64,000 nucleotides of DNA from Psychrobacter sp. AH5 (GCF_040371085.1 NZ_JAMBMT010000001.1:1550001-1614000), one strand, 5' to 3'; positions 1 through 10,533 are shown, counted from the first letter of the stretch. Notes: generated by a model from the sequence alone, not told the origin. A program made the numbers and translations.

Positions 1-2483
1 CCTCCTTCGCTCTGTAGCTGCTGGATATGATTGACTTTATCGGTTGGTGACAGACCGTTGAAAGCAGCCGACATACCCAAAGAGTCCGCCATGACTAGCG
101 CTTGCGGACTAGGATCTCCGGTCAACATGATAGATTCTATACCAAGCTCTTTGAGGCTATCAAGGGTCGCTTTGGCGCTATCGCGAACTTTATCATTGAA
201 ATAAAAGCAGGCGAGCGCTTGCCAACTAGGCTCGCTATTAGCCGTATCATCCACGAGCGCTTGGCAAGATAATACTACCGCGGAACTGGCTCGATGAGTA
301 AGTAAATCAATATCTAACGTTTGCGAACGGCCATTGCTATTAGCCGTGTCCATAGCGAACTCGGCATGACCGATACGGTATAGCACCCCATCAATCATCG
401 CCTCAACACCGCCCGCTGGATAATGCTGCAGATCTTGGGTGGCAGGCAGATGCAGCTGATAAGCGGCGGTAAGTAGCGCGTGAGCAATGGGATGACGACT
501 ACCGACCTCAAGCGCTGCTGCTATCGATAATAGCTGGTCTTGGTAGTCCGTTGCCGTGCTAACCTTTGTCTTTTTTTCAATTAAGCTAGCCTTGTTTTGA
601 GTTAACCTATTAAACGCTGCAGCAGAAGTTAATAGCTCAATATTCAATAAGTTCGGCTTACCAAAGGTAAGCGTGCCGGTCTTATCAAAAGCTACATGAG
701 TAATCTCAGCAAGAGTTTGTAGCGTATGACCACGCGTGGTCAAAAAGCCATAGCTCGCCAACCTATTGGTCGCCACCGTCAAGGCAATCGGTGTTGCTAG
801 AGACAAGGCGCAAGGACAAGTAGCGACCAATACCGCCACCGTCGCCCAAATAGCTTGGCTTGGATCAACAATGTACCAGCCAATAAATACCAGTACCGAT
901 AACACCAAAATACGTGCCACGAACCAACGCGCGAGCTTATCGGCTTGCTGAGCGAGTTTGGGCTTTTCACTCATAGCGCGGTTCATTAGCCGATCGATCA
1001 GCCCCATTTGGCTGTCTTCTGGCAAGGCCGTCACTAGCATCTCAAATGGCTGACTGTCGTTTTGCGCGCCGCCAACGATATAATCGCCCTGACGCTTGAT
1101 GATTAAGTCGCCCTCACCAGTAAGCAAGCTTTGTGACACAGTAGCGGTTGGGCTAAGTAAGATACCATCGCTGATGATCTCAGCACCAGCTTCAACCATA
1201 ATGATATCGCCTACTTGCAAGCTGTGGGCGGTGACCATTTTATTCGCTATAGATGAATCAGTAGAAGCCTCACTCGCAGCGGTTGATTGTTGCCAGGCTA
1301 AAGCAATCTCTTCGGTCAGCTGCTTAACGCTGGCGTCCATAGTTTGCTTAAAGTTAGGCAATGCACTGACCTGCTGCTCCGGTAACGGCTCTGATTGCTG
1401 CAAACTGTCCAAACGCTCTAAAATATGATTAGCAGAAGCTTTGTCCTCAGCGATTTTTTGGACCAGTATCGGCTCAACCACTACTAGATCGTTCGCCATC
1501 GTGGCCGCTTTTAGACGGGCATTGTGCTCGATATAGCGTCCTGCCAATAAGAAGAAGATAAACATACTAACCGAGTCGTAGTAGGTCTCCCCTTGTCCAG
1601 TCACCGTGGCATAGAGGCTGGCGAAAAAAGTCACTATTAAAGCGACACTGACTGGCACATCCATATTGACTTGACGCGCCCGAATCGCCGCCCATGCGGA
1701 GGTAAAAAACGGCACGCCAGCATAAAAGAACACCGGAATGCTGACAAATAGCGACACCCAGCGCAAAAAGTCACGCTGAAAGACCAACATGTCGCTATAT
1801 TCACCAAAATAAATCGCCACCGCATACATCATCGCTTGCATAGAGCCCAATGCAGCGATACCGAGCCTTAATAGCATCTGATTATTATGACGAGCGAGCA
1901 TCGCCTCATGAGTATCTTGCCGATAAGGTTTGGCCTCGTAACCAATCTCATTAATGACTGCCAAAATACGACTAATCGGCAGCTTGTCCTCATTCCAAAT
2001 GACGCGCATACGCTGATTGGTCAGATTGACCTGACACTTATCGATGCCATTAATCTCATACAAGCGCGACTCAATCAGCCATGTACAAGCGGCGCAGCGC
2101 AAATTATTGACCGAGAGCTCAGCGACTGACAAGCCATCTTGCGCATAAACAAACTGCGACTTAATCTCATCATGATCATAAGCTTCGAGGCGCGTCAGCT
2201 GAGTTGGCAGGCTAGCGGTACGGTTAATCTCCGAGCGATCCAAATAATACTGCTCAAGTCCAGTCTCAACGATACTCTGAGCCGCCAATTGACAACCCAT
2301 ACAGCACATCTCACGCGACTCTCCTAATATCTGTGCGTGAAATGGGGGCTTGGGTACCGGATCACCGCAGTGAAAACAGTGCTCAGCCGGGGGCAACACT
2401 AAGCCTTCGATGATAGAGTTATCCTCGTATCGAGCATCAGACGCGGAGGAGTACTTGGAGGATGATGTAAAAGAACTGGACAT
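1..2483 (-). CDS. ccoI: Heavy-metal (copper) P1B-type ATPase, CcoI/FixI type, 3' end outside window
   Basis: This is a Cu+-exporting P-type ATPase of the inner membrane. The CcoI/FixI branch supplies copper for cbb3 cytochrome oxidase assembly. The N-terminus has a cysteine-rich metal-binding segment (FHCGDPVP, then CCMGC), followed by a heavy-metal-associated domain with CAAC near residue 128, then membrane segments. The ion-binding CPC motif is at residues 556-558 and the phosphorylation motif DKTGTLT starts at Asp600. The frame is open to base 1 and is cut just before the expected GDGxND motif, so roughly the last 100 residues are missing. The start is the ATG at 2483. The cysteine-rich N-terminal extension favours CcoI over CopA. 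The cco oxidase genes are not visible, so the link to cbb3 oxidase is inferred from family. No FNR/Anr-like box was evident upstream. Confidence 0.88.
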   Translation of the reverse strand, partial: MSSSFTSSSKYSSASDARYEDNSIIEGLVLPPAEHCFHCGDPVPKPPFHAQILGESREMCCMGCQLAAQSIVETGLEQYYLDRSEINRTASLPTQLTRLEAYDHDEIKSQFVYAQDGLSVAELSVNNLRCAACTWLIESRLYEINGIDKCQVNLTNQRMRVIWNEDKLPISRILAVINEIGYEAKPYRQDTHEAMLARHNNQMLLRLGIAALGSMQAMMYAVAIYFGEYSDMLVFQRDFLRWVSLFVSIPVFFYAGVPFFTSAWAAIRARQVNMDVPVSVALIVTFFASLYATVTGQGETYYDSVSMFIFFLLAGRYIEHNARLKAATMANDLVVVEPILVQKIAEDKASANHILERLDSLQQSEPLPEQQVSALPNFKQTMDASVKQLTEEIALAWQQSTAASEASTDSSIANKMVTAHSLQVGDIIMVEAGAEIISDGILLSPTATVSQSLLTGEGDLIIKRQGDYIVGGAQNDSQPFEMLVTALPEDSQMGLIDRLMNRAMSEKPKLAQQADKLARWFVARILVLSVLVFIGWYIVDPSQAIWATVAVLVATCPCALSLATPIALTVATNRLASYGFLTTRGHTLQTLAEITHVAFDKTGTLTFGKPNLLNIELLTSAAAFNRLTQNKASLIEKKTKVSTATDYQDQLLSIAAALEVGSRHPIAHALLTAAYQLHLPATQDLQHYPAGGVEAMIDGVLYRIGHAEFAMDTANSNGRSQTLDIDLLTHRASSAVVLSCQALVDDTANSEPSWQALACFYFNDKVRDSAKATLDSLKELGIESIMLTGDPSPQALVMADSLGMSAAFNGLSPTDKVNHIQQLQSEG

Positions 2484-2784
2484 AGTCGCTCTTATTTTTG
2501 ACAGACTTATCTGTTGGACAAGTAGGTTACGATTTCATATAAAAAACATAATAAACATAGGCACAAGCCATTATCTTATATGGCAGCTATAATCAATATT
2601 AAAAGTGGCTGAGCATTTAAAAGCCCCTTTTACTATTAACACGTATCAAACCTTCAAAACGTACCCCTGCTCAGAATCTATCCAATCTCCATACTAGTGT
2701 TATTAAGCTCATTTATTATAACGGTTTAGCGAATCTAAGTTATAAACGCTTAAGCTGAGATGATAGATTGAAAAATTTGTTAAA
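2484..2784. other. Intergenic region between divergent ccoI-like gene and mrcB
   Basis: About 300 bases separate two divergently transcribed genes, so both promoters should lie here. The stretch is AT-rich. I see no convincing small gene, and no obvious FNR-type palindrome next to the ccoI-like start. Confidence 0.5.
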
Positions 2785-5280
2785 TTGCGTCATTATGAGG
2801 CAGTTTTTTTATGTCAAAACGGTGTGTTATCAGTGCAAAAACCTAATCTTACTAAGCTGCAGTCACCAAAACGGGTGATAAGCTCCCTGCCCTCAAAACA
2901 AGGCGGGATTGTTTTTAGCAGTATTTTGCTAATCATTGTCATCGTGGCTATGGTTTTATTAGCCCTGTATCTGATCAAGCTTGATCGTACTATTACCCAT
3001 AAGTTTGAAGGCAAACGTTGGGATATTCCAGCCAAGGTTTACTCGCAGCCGCTTGAATTATACCAAGGGGCTAACGTCGATAATGAGACGATGAAAACTT
3101 GGCTTGAGCTGCTAAATTACCAAAATAAAAAAGATTATGATCGCACCGGTAGCTTCCATAAATCTGGTAGCACTTACTTTATCCATACTCGCGGCTTTAG
3201 TTATAGCGCTAATGATGTCGATAAAGAACAAGTCATAAAAATGACTATTGCTAATAAAAAAATCAAAAGCATTCAGAGCACTGAGCCAAATGACACCGGT
3301 ATTATTCGCCTAGAACCGGTCAGTATTGGCGGTATTTATCCAGATAGCAATGAAGATCGTTTAGTGGTCTCTTTAGACGAGGTGCCACAGCCACTGATAG
3401 ACGCGCTAATTGCCACCGAAGATCGCGGTTTTTATGAGCATAAAGGTATCTCAATAAGAGGCATCGCGCGAGCAGTAGCCAACAACTTCTCGGGCGGCTC
3501 TATGCAAGGCGGCTCTACCATCACTCAGCAGCTGATAAAGAACTTTTATCTAAATTCAGACCGTACTATGAAGCGTAAGGCCAACGAGGCGCTGATGGCG
3601 GTACTGCTAGAGCTGCATTATAGCAAGGATGAGATACTACAAACTTATCTAAACGAGATTTACTTGGGTCAAAACGGCAATCGCTCTATCAATGGCTTTG
3701 GCTTGGCTTCACAGTTTTATTTTAACAAACCTCTAAACGAGCTACGCTTGGATCAACAAGCCATGCTAGTGGGTATGGCTAAAGGCCCAAGCGTCTATAA
3801 CCCTCGTCGTCATCCCGAAGCGGCCAAAACTCGTCGTAACGTAGTGCTTAGCAATATGCAAGCTATGGGTACACTAAGCCAAGAAGAGTTTGAAGCTGCT
3901 AGCGAAAAATCTTTGGGCGTAGTCGATAAACCTGTCGAGGGCAAAAGCCAATTCCCTGACTTTTTGGACATTGTCAAACGTGAGCTAAACGACGTTTATT
4001 ATTCAGATGATCTCAAAAACGAAGGACTTATCATTATCAGTACCCTCGATCCTATTGCCCAGCTAGCGGCTGACAAGGCTGTGGATAATAAGCTAGGTGA
4101 GCTGCGCCGCAGTAGTAGCAAAACCAAAGATCTGCAAGGGGCTTTAGTCAGTGCCAATCCTGAAACCGGCGAGCTGGTCTCTGTGGTCGGTAGCGGTAGC
4201 GAATTTACTGGCTTTAACCGTGCAGTAGACGCCAAACGTCCGGTAGGCTCATTGCTCAAACCCATCATTTATATGACCGCTCTTGAGAGTGGCCGCTATA
4301 ACCTAGCCAGCTCCGTAGATGACTCTCCTATTACTATTACTCTAAAAGATGGCGACTGGAACCCCAAAAACTACGATGGCCGTGATCACGGTTTTGTGCC
4401 CTTATCGACTGCCCTAGCCAAGTCCTATAACCAAAGTGCGGTACGTTTGGGTATGGAATTTGGGTTAGATACCTTTGCCAAACAGCTTCGCCGCATGGGC
4501 ATTGAGGAGAAAATACCGCCTTACCCTTCAACATTGTTAGGCGCTGTTAACCTAAGCCCTATGGATATGCTTGGGGTTTATCAAGTCTTTGCCACCGGCG
4601 GTTTTCGTACTCCTATTCATAGTATTCGGACGGTTATCGATGATCGCGGTCGTATTTTGCAGCGCACCGGACTAAACACCCAGCGTAGCTTGCCGCCAGA
4701 AGCGAACTTTTTGACTAACTATGCCTTGCAACAAGTGGTAAAAGAGGGCACTGGGCGCCGGGCCAATTCTTTGGGTAGCAGCCTTAATATAGCCGGCAAG
4801 ACGGGAACCACTAACGACTACCGCGACGCTTGGTTTGCCGGTTATAGTGGCAACTATGTCAGCGTGGTTTGGGTAGGCCGCGATGATAATAAACCTATTG
4901 GTCTAAGCGGTGGTACCGGAGCGCTACCAGTTTGGGTGGATTATATGCGCAGGCTTAAACTGACACCGGTGGCGATGGCTGAGCCTGAAGGTATCGAGTG
5001 GTTATGGCTTGAGAATAACTCAGGCAAGCTGTCTAATGAAAAATGCGCTAACGCCCGCTATTTGCCCGTGATGTCGGCTTATCTGCCAAAAGAAGCTAGT
5101 GATTGTGCTTTGCAGCTTTATCAACAAGAGCGCGCGCGTGAGCAAGGGTTTAGTATTGAGCCTGCGCAGCCAGAAGCGGGAGATAATAAGCAGCAAGTTA
5201 ACTCTGATGAAGAAACACAGAATAACGGCGATGAGAGAAATGCAGATACTTGGTATGATCGAGCGCTTGAGTGGTTTTGA
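2785..5280 (+). CDS. mrcB: Bifunctional penicillin-binding protein 1B (transglycosylase/transpeptidase)
   Basis: This class A PBP polymerises glycan strands and cross-links peptidoglycan from the periplasmic side of the inner membrane. A short cytoplasmic tail is followed by one signal-anchor helix (residues ~45-65) and the UB2H-like segment WDIPAKVYSQPLELY. The GT51 domain has EDRGFYEHKG and QGGSTITQQL. The transpeptidase domain has the catalytic serine in SLLKP, the second motif in SYN, and KTGTTND. The C-terminal tail is rich in E, Q and N. The length of about 830 residues suits PBP1B. The start is uncertain: the longest frame begins with TTG at 2785, and GTG at 2824 or 2833 are alternatives. 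None has a strong ribosome-binding site, although GAGG occurs at 2797-2800. Confidence 0.95.
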   Translation: MRHYEAVFLCQNGVLSVQKPNLTKLQSPKRVISSLPSKQGGIVFSSILLIIVIVAMVLLALYLIKLDRTITHKFEGKRWDIPAKVYSQPLELYQGANVDNETMKTWLELLNYQNKKDYDRTGSFHKSGSTYFIHTRGFSYSANDVDKEQVIKMTIANKKIKSIQSTEPNDTGIIRLEPVSIGGIYPDSNEDRLVVSLDEVPQPLIDALIATEDRGFYEHKGISIRGIARAVANNFSGGSMQGGSTITQQLIKNFYLNSDRTMKRKANEALMAVLLELHYSKDEILQTYLNEIYLGQNGNRSINGFGLASQFYFNKPLNELRLDQQAMLVGMAKGPSVYNPRRHPEAAKTRRNVVLSNMQAMGTLSQEEFEAASEKSLGVVDKPVEGKSQFPDFLDIVKRELNDVYYSDDLKNEGLIIISTLDPIAQLAADKAVDNKLGELRRSSSKTKDLQGALVSANPETGELVSVVGSGSEFTGFNRAVDAKRPVGSLLKPIIYMTALESGRYNLASSVDDSPITITLKDGDWNPKNYDGRDHGFVPLSTALAKSYNQSAVRLGMEFGLDTFAKQLRRMGIEEKIPPYPSTLLGAVNLSPMDMLGVYQVFATGGFRTPIHSIRTVIDDRGRILQRTGLNTQRSLPPEANFLTNYALQQVVKEGTGRRANSLGSSLNIAGKTGTTNDYRDAWFAGYSGNYVSVVWVGRDDNKPIGLSGGTGALPVWVDYMRRLKLTPVAMAEPEGIEWLWLENNSGKLSNEKCANARYLPVMSAYLPKEASDCALQLYQQERAREQGFSIEPAQPEAGDNKQQVNSDEETQNNGDERNADTWYDRALEWF

Positions 5281-5415
5281 TTGGTAGGAATGGGTAGGAT
5301 ATGTTGAGTAGCTCCGATTAAGTCCGTATAATCTACTAGCTATAATATCGAGTAGATAGTCTGCTAATTATGAGATTATTAATACATTAGGTAAAGTAAA
5401 GGTAGCAGGTTTGAC

Positions 5416-6273
5416 ATGACGATATTAGCACCGCAAAAATCACCCGCTTTATTCGTAGTACTCTTTAAATTACGCTTACTGACCTCAAATCTAAAGCTGT
5501 TAGCTTCTATTTTGCTATCCGCTTTAGTATTAACGGCTTGCCAAACTGTGCCTTCTGTCCCGGCGATTAGCCAAAAACCGATTAGCTCAGAGCAAACGGT
5601 GACTAGCACGGCTCAGTCTGGAGATGGTGATCAAGGCTATTATGAAGCTTATAGTGATGATGATTATCCTATTGAGCCTTATACTGCGCCTGAAGAAGAG
5701 ATTTCCCCTTCTTATCCTGTCTATGACGATGCTTTATATAACGATAACAGCTCGCAACCTGCAACTTATAGCTCATCATTACCACCGATGCCTAGTGATA
5801 GTGCTATTGAGACCGTGCTGCCGCCGGTGATTACTCCTCCAGCTAGTAGAGGCGATTACGTTGTCCCCCAGCAGCCCACATTGCCCTCACATAGCGAGCT
5901 ATTGGAGCGGGCACGACAAAATTCGCAGCAGCAAAGTCGTCAATCTACTAGTAGTAATAGCAACTTGCCAGCGTTTCGCAATCTTATGCAAATGGGCACC
6001 TCTCAGCTAAAAGCTGGCAATCTTAGCGCGGCGGAAAGTAGCTTTACGCGGGCTCAGCGCTTAGCTCCTAGATCCTCGGCGGTCTATTTTTATTTATCAC
6101 AAGTGGCGCTAAAGAAAAACCAGCCTCGTAAAGCTGAAGCCATGGCTCGTCGCGGCCTCACTGTCTCACAAGACGCTAGTCGTCGCCGCGCTCTATGGCA
6201 GCTTATCCTCAGATCTGGGCAGGCTCAAAATAATGCTCGCGTTATCAAAGAGGCGCAGCAAGCGCTACGCTAG
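5416..6273 (+). CDS. TPR-containing outer-membrane lipoprotein (hypothetical)
   Basis: This is a predicted lipoprotein with a long basic N-terminal stretch, a hydrophobic segment and a lipobox ending LTAC at Cys42. A low-complexity linker rich in S, P, D and Y covers residues ~45-180. A tetratricopeptide-like region follows at ~190-280 (AGNLSAAESSFTRAQRLAP, then YFYLSQVALKKNQPRKAEAMARRGL). The linker suggests that the TPR domain is held away from the membrane. It lies downstream of mrcB on the same strand with a 135-base gap. That position fits a cell-envelope role such as a PBP1B-associated factor, but this is inference from position only. The specific function is not recognised. Confidence 0.75.
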   Translation: MTILAPQKSPALFVVLFKLRLLTSNLKLLASILLSALVLTACQTVPSVPAISQKPISSEQTVTSTAQSGDGDQGYYEAYSDDDYPIEPYTAPEEEISPSYPVYDDALYNDNSSQPATYSSSLPPMPSDSAIETVLPPVITPPASRGDYVVPQQPTLPSHSELLERARQNSQQQSRQSTSSNSNLPAFRNLMQMGTSQLKAGNLSAAESSFTRAQRLAPRSSAVYFYLSQVALKKNQPRKAEAMARRGLTVSQDASRRRALWQLILRSGQAQNNARVIKEAQQALR

Positions 6274-6374
6274 CGATGAAGCTAGGTTACAAGACTTTTA
6301 TTGAACTTATAAATCTATAACTGACTCGTTCTAATTCAAAATTTAGCTTATTTTTACTTATTAAGGTTATTTTT

Positions 6375-7301
6375 ATGGCATGGCAACAACTGCATTTACA
6401 GTGCGAAAAAACCAACGTCGATCTTGCTGAGGCATTATTATTAGAAGCGGGCGCTTTATCCATCATGCTAGACGATGCCGGTGATCAGCCACTGTTTGAG
6501 CCGCTGCCAGGTGAATCGCCGTTATGGGATGAAGTAATATTGACTGGTATCTTTGATGCAAGCTCTGAAAATGGTAGTCGGCAAGCGGTTGAGCAATTAA
6601 GCCATGAGATTGCCGCGCAAGTACAAGCCAGTCGTATTTGGCTGAGCGCTATCGAAGATAAGGACTGGGAGCGCGAATGGATGACCCATTACCAGCCTAT
6701 AGAGTGCGCTAACAACCTATGGATTGTGCCTGAATGGTTGACCCCGCCGGCTCCTGAGGCCACCAATATTATTATGGATCCAGGCTTAGCTTTTGGCACC
6801 GGCTACCACGCCACCACTCGCCTTTGTTTAGACTGGCTAACTACAGAGAGTTTGCAAGATAAAGTGGTCATCGATTATGGCTGCGGTTCTGGTATTTTGG
6901 GTATTGCCGCCTTATTATTAGGGGCGCGCCAAGTCTATGCGGTAGATATTGATCCACAAGCGGTATTAGCAACTAATCAAAACGCTGAGCGTAATCATGT
7001 CGATGATCGCCTGCTGGCTTTTTTACCTGAAGAGTTCAACGACTATTGTGCCAATAATAAGGTGATACCAGTAGATATCATAGTCGCTAACATATTGGCA
7101 AAGCCGCTCATTGGCTTAGCGCCTTATTTTGCTACCCTTATCGCTCCTAAAGGCAGAATCGTGTTAGCAGGACTTATTGAGTCGCAAACCGAAGCTGTGA
7201 CTGAGGCATATCAGCCTTACTTTACTCTTGATCCTAAGCATGCTTTTACGGCACAAGAGGATCATCACTGGCAACGTTTATCAGGAACGTTTACAGACTA
7301 G
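6375..7301 (+). CDS. prmA: Ribosomal protein L11 methyltransferase
   Basis: PrmA uses S-adenosylmethionine to trimethylate ribosomal protein L11 in the cytoplasm. The N-terminal substrate-recognition domain includes DWEREW near residue 97. The Rossmann methyltransferase domain has AFGTGYHATT near 140 and the SAM-binding motif DYGCGSGILG near 168. The motif IIVANILAKPL matches the N-P/A-L loop region of the family. The length of 308 residues is about normal. It opens a prmA-DUF3426-fis run that is well known in gammaproteobacteria. Confidence 0.96.
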   Translation: MAWQQLHLQCEKTNVDLAEALLLEAGALSIMLDDAGDQPLFEPLPGESPLWDEVILTGIFDASSENGSRQAVEQLSHEIAAQVQASRIWLSAIEDKDWEREWMTHYQPIECANNLWIVPEWLTPPAPEATNIIMDPGLAFGTGYHATTRLCLDWLTTESLQDKVVIDYGCGSGILGIAALLLGARQVYAVDIDPQAVLATNQNAERNHVDDRLLAFLPEEFNDYCANNKVIPVDIIVANILAKPLIGLAPYFATLIAPKGRIVLAGLIESQTEAVTEAYQPYFTLDPKHAFTAQEDHHWQRLSGTFTD

Positions 7302-7381
7302 CAACATCTAATTACATCTGTTACGATATCCACTGCAGTCCATAGTTAGGGCTAGTTTATGCAGCTTTTGGAATGGATAAC

Positions 7382-8305
7382 ATGACGACGCAAATCAAAA
7401 CCCAGTGCCCCAATTGCTATTCATATTTTGATTTGCCGCTAGAGTTAACGTCGCTATTGCATCATCCCAATACTCCAATGCGCTGTGGTCATTGTCAGCA
7501 CGATTTTATTATTAACGAGCATTTGATAGCCTCGGCTGATAAAGCTACCTGTGTTAGCTCTACCGACTCAGAATCTGAACACGATAGTGATAATTCTTGG
7601 TTAGAAGAGCTGATTTTAAATTTAAATAACGAAGGTCAACCTCATTATTCAACGAGCGCGACAGAAAAAAAGCTTAATCAGCCCTTGGATGAATCATTAA
7701 CTAGCGCTGTATGGGACGCTTCACCGTCTTCGATAAAAAGTGAGGCTGCAAGTATTTTCTCAAAACCGCTTTATGTACCAGACAAAATACTAGCAGATGA
7801 TAAAAAACAGCTCTCGTGGGGAGAGGATAAAAAGCGGCGTTCATTAGCTACGCTATTATGGCTAATAGGTTGTTTAGTCTTAGTGCTAGCGCTATTTGCG
7901 CAGTATGTTGTTTTTAATCTAAACACTTTGCTCAAAAACCCAGATCACGCCGCTCGCTTAGAGACCGTCTGTGCTATAGCGGCCTGTAGCTTGCCTTCTG
8001 CTGATCTAGAGGCTTTTATCATTACCGATATTGACTTTAGCGCTAGCAAGATTGAAAACGCTAACACCTTTACCGATATAAAAGCGACTTTAGAGAATCA
8101 AAGCACCAAAACGCAACTGCTTCCTAGCCTTAAAGTTAGTATTTATGACCATGACTCTCTACTTGGTGAATTCATCGCCCTACCAGAGGATTATTTGATA
8201 GGTCGTCAAGAGCAGTTAGCAGCAGGTTACGGTAAACCTTTTATATTCACTATTCCCATCAGCGCTAAACAAATTAGCCAAGTGACTATAAAAGCTATTT
8301 ATTAA
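7382..8305 (+). CDS. Zinc-ribbon and DUF3426 domain protein
   Basis: An N-terminal MJ0042-type zinc ribbon (two CxxC pairs, CPNC and CGHC) is followed by an acidic low-complexity linker. One transmembrane helix (LLWLIGCLVLVLALFAQYVV) and a periplasmic DUF3426 domain follow; the latter contains SLPSADLEAFIITDIDF and ends in a strand pattern typical of the family. The function is unknown. The gene sits between prmA and fis, as in many Pseudomonadales. I place the start at ATG 7382, which has GGA about nine bases upstream. An in-frame ATG at 7373 would add three residues. Confidence 0.85.
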   Translation: MTTQIKTQCPNCYSYFDLPLELTSLLHHPNTPMRCGHCQHDFIINEHLIASADKATCVSSTDSESEHDSDNSWLEELILNLNNEGQPHYSTSATEKKLNQPLDESLTSAVWDASPSSIKSEAASIFSKPLYVPDKILADDKKQLSWGEDKKRRSLATLLWLIGCLVLVLALFAQYVVFNLNTLLKNPDHAARLETVCAIAACSLPSADLEAFIITDIDFSASKIENANTFTDIKATLENQSTKTQLLPSLKVSIYDHDSLLGEFIALPEDYLIGRQEQLAAGYGKPFIFTIPISAKQISQVTIKAIY

Positions 8306-8353
8306 AGTGATTTACTAAAGTTATTGACTGAACATCATGAAGGACATTACCTT

Positions 8354-8653
8354 ATGGCACCCTATGCGCAATCTCCAGCCAACCGTTTTGCCCAAAGCGT
8401 TCATTATACTAAACCTGCTGAGGGCTCAGAGCCTCTACGCTACCATGTCGAGCGTATGGTTCGTGAGTATTTTTCGGCATTAGGCGATGAATTACCAACC
8501 GATCTGTATGAGCTTATCTTAAAAGAAGTTGAGCTGCCTTTACTAAAGGTTGTCCTTGAAAAGACGCGCGGTAATCAAACAAAATGCGCGCAAGTGCTAG
8601 GATTGAACCGTGGTACTTTACGAAAAAAGCTAAAATGCTACGATTTGATGTAA
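8354..8653 (+). CDS. fis: Fis-family DNA-binding protein
   Basis: This is a small nucleoid-associated regulator of the Fis family. The C-terminal helix-turn-helix reads LEKTRGNQTKCAQVLGLNRGTLRKKLK, which is highly characteristic. The N-terminal half supplies the dimer helices. I chose ATG 8354 because GAAGGA lies about nine bases upstream; a TTG at 8324 would extend the protein by ten residues. At about 99 residues it matches E. coli Fis length. It follows the DUF3426 gene closely and precedes purH. The dusB gene that commonly sits immediately upstream of fis in other gammaproteobacteria is not present here. Confidence 0.92.
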   Translation: MAPYAQSPANRFAQSVHYTKPAEGSEPLRYHVERMVREYFSALGDELPTDLYELILKEVELPLLKVVLEKTRGNQTKCAQVLGLNRGTLRKKLKCYDLM

Positions 8654-8868
8654 ATAACTGCTTTGAATGAATTAAAGCCACTGATGTAATCACGTAAAAA
8701 AGACAAAAGCTGACCACCCTTAATTAAACATGGCAATGAACAAACGGGCTACTCCTTAGCGCACATTGCCTATACTACCTTGCCTAAAGTGTCATGTATC
8801 AAACAGTCATAGTGTTAATTTACTGTCGAATACTTTTCACTTTCAGGCTTTTTTTATGGAATGATTTT

Positions 8869-10449
8869 ATGACTAGCAAACCATTAGCTCTTCTTTCAGT
8901 ATCTGACAAAGCCGGTATCGTAGCATTCGCGCAAGGTCTTATCCAATCAGGTTTTGGCCTGCTATCTACCGGTGGTACTTACCGCCTGCTAAAAGATAAT
9001 AATATCGAAGTCACCGAAGTCTCAGACTACACCGGTTTTGCTGAGATGATGGATGGCCGCGTCAAAACTCTACACCCTAAGATCCACGGCGGTATCTTAG
9101 GTCGCCGCGGTATCGATGATAAGATTATGAGCGAGCATGCTATTGAGCGTATCGATATGGTGGTGGTCAATCTATATCCGTTCGCTGAAACTATCGCGCG
9201 CGCTGACGTTACTATGACTGAGGCTATCGAAAATATCGATATTGGTGGCCCTACCATGGTTCGCGCCGCGGCTAAGAACCATGCTCACGTGGGCATCGTC
9301 ACAAGTCCTGCTGACTATGATCGCGTACTTAGCGCATTGGGTAAAGGCACGACGCTTACGCCAGCTTTGCGTTACGATTTGGCGGTAAAAGCCTTTGAGC
9401 ATACTGCTCAATACGATGGCATGATTGCTAATTTTTTAGGTAGCCGCGTTAATGAGACTCAGCAGCCAGAAGCTTTTTCGCGTACGCTAAATCTACAATT
9501 TGATAAAGTAGAGGATTTGCGCTACGGTGAAAATCCGCATCAGCAAGCGGCTTTTTATGTCGAAAACAGCGCTTCAAGTGGCGCAGATGCTTCGATTGCC
9601 ACCGCAAAGCAGCTACAAGGTAAAGCTTTGTCTTATAATAATATCGCTGATACTGACGCCGCTCTTGAGTGCGTAAAAGCCTTTAGTGCGCCAGCTTGTG
9701 TCATCGTCAAGCATGCTAACCCTTGCGGCGTGGCTATCGACTCCGACCAAGTAGCCGCTTATCGTACCGCTTTTAGCACCGATCCTGAGTCCTCTTTTGG
9801 CGGTATTATTGCTTTTAATACGCAGCTCACTGTAGCCGCTGCAAAAGATATTATTGATAATCAATTCGTAGAAGTCATCATTGCCCCAAGTATTGAAGAG
9901 GGCGTGTTAGCCGTAACTGGCGCCAAGAAAAACGTTCGTGTCTTAGTATGCGGTGAGCTGCCAGCATTGACAGAGCACAAGGCTAAGTTTGACTACAAAC
10001 GCGTCAATGGCGGCCTACTAGTCCAAGAGCAAGATTTGGCGATAATCGGCGCTAATGAGCTGCAAATCGTCACTGACGTGCAGCCAACCGAGGCGCAAAT
10101 TGCTGATCTGTTATTTACTTGGACAGTAGCTAAGTACGTCAAATCAAACGCTATCGTTTATGGCAAAAATAAGCGTACTATTGGCGTGGGCGCAGGCCAA
10201 ATGAGCCGGGTCAACTCTGCACGCATTGCCGCGATTAAAGCGGAGCACGCCGGCCTTGCAACCGAAGGCGCAGTGATGGCATCAGATGCCTTCTTCCCGT
10301 TCCGTGATGGTATCGACAATGCCGCTGAGGTAGGTATTGCTGCTATCATTCAGCCGGGCGGCTCTATGCGCGATGATGAGACTATCGCTGCTGCCAATGA
10401 GCATGGCATAGCTATGGTGTTCACCGGTATGCGTCATTTCCGTCATTAA
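8869..10449 (+). CDS. purH: Bifunctional AICAR formyltransferase / IMP cyclohydrolase
   Basis: PurH catalyses the last two steps of de novo IMP synthesis. The N-terminal MGS-like cyclohydrolase domain covers [26 protein letters not shown] and the [15 protein letters not shown] region. The C-terminal transformylase domain has [24 protein letters not shown] and the K-H-x-NPCG motif ([11 protein letters not shown]), and it ends DGMRHFRH-like (TGMRHFRH). The start is ATG 8869, giving 526 residues, the normal family length; the longer open frame from 8794 has no family match. A strong hairpin terminator follows at 10500-10533. Confidence 0.97.
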   Translation: MTSKPLALLSVSDKAGIVAFAQGLIQSGFGLLSTGGTYRLLKDNNIEVTEVSDYTGFAEMMDGRVKTLHPKIHGGILGRRGIDDKIMSEHAIERIDMVVVNLYPFAETIARADVTMTEAIENIDIGGPTMVRAAAKNHAHVGIVTSPADYDRVLSALGKGTTLTPALRYDLAVKAFEHTAQYDGMIANFLGSRVNETQQPEAFSRTLNLQFDKVEDLRYGENPHQQAAFYVENSASSGADASIATAKQLQGKALSYNNIADTDAALECVKAFSAPACVIVKHANPCGVAIDSDQVAAYRTAFSTDPESSFGGIIAFNTQLTVAAAKDIIDNQFVEVIIAPSIEEGVLAVTGAKKNVRVLVCGELPALTEHKAKFDYKRVNGGLLVQEQDLAIIGANELQIVTDVQPTEAQIADLLFTWTVAKYVKSNAIVYGKNKRTIGVGAGQMSRVNSARIAAIKAEHAGLATEGAVMASDAFFPFRDGIDNAAEVGIAAIIQPGGSMRDDETIAAANEHGIAMVFTGMRHFRH

Positions 10450-10499
10450 TAGTGATAGGGTTTTAGAATAGATCGTTTGTTAATCTATTGATAAACTAG

Positions 10500-10533
10500 C
10501 CGCTTAGCATTTTATAATACTAAGCGGTTTTTT
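10500..10533 (+). terminator. Rho-independent terminator after purH
   Basis: The stem CCGCTTAG at 10500-10507 pairs perfectly with CTAAGCGG at 10520-10527 across a 12-base loop. A run of T follows to 10533. It lies 50 bases after the purH stop and also separates purH from the convergent AraC-type gene. Confidence 0.88.

Noticed and set aside
766-2592. Several plus-strand frames inside the copper ATPase region
   Set aside because: They are antisense shadows of the minus-strand ATPase, whose frame is continuous with all key motifs.
8794-8868. N-terminal extension of purH from 8794
   Set aside because: The extra residues have no family match and the family start [14 protein letters not shown] is present at 8869.
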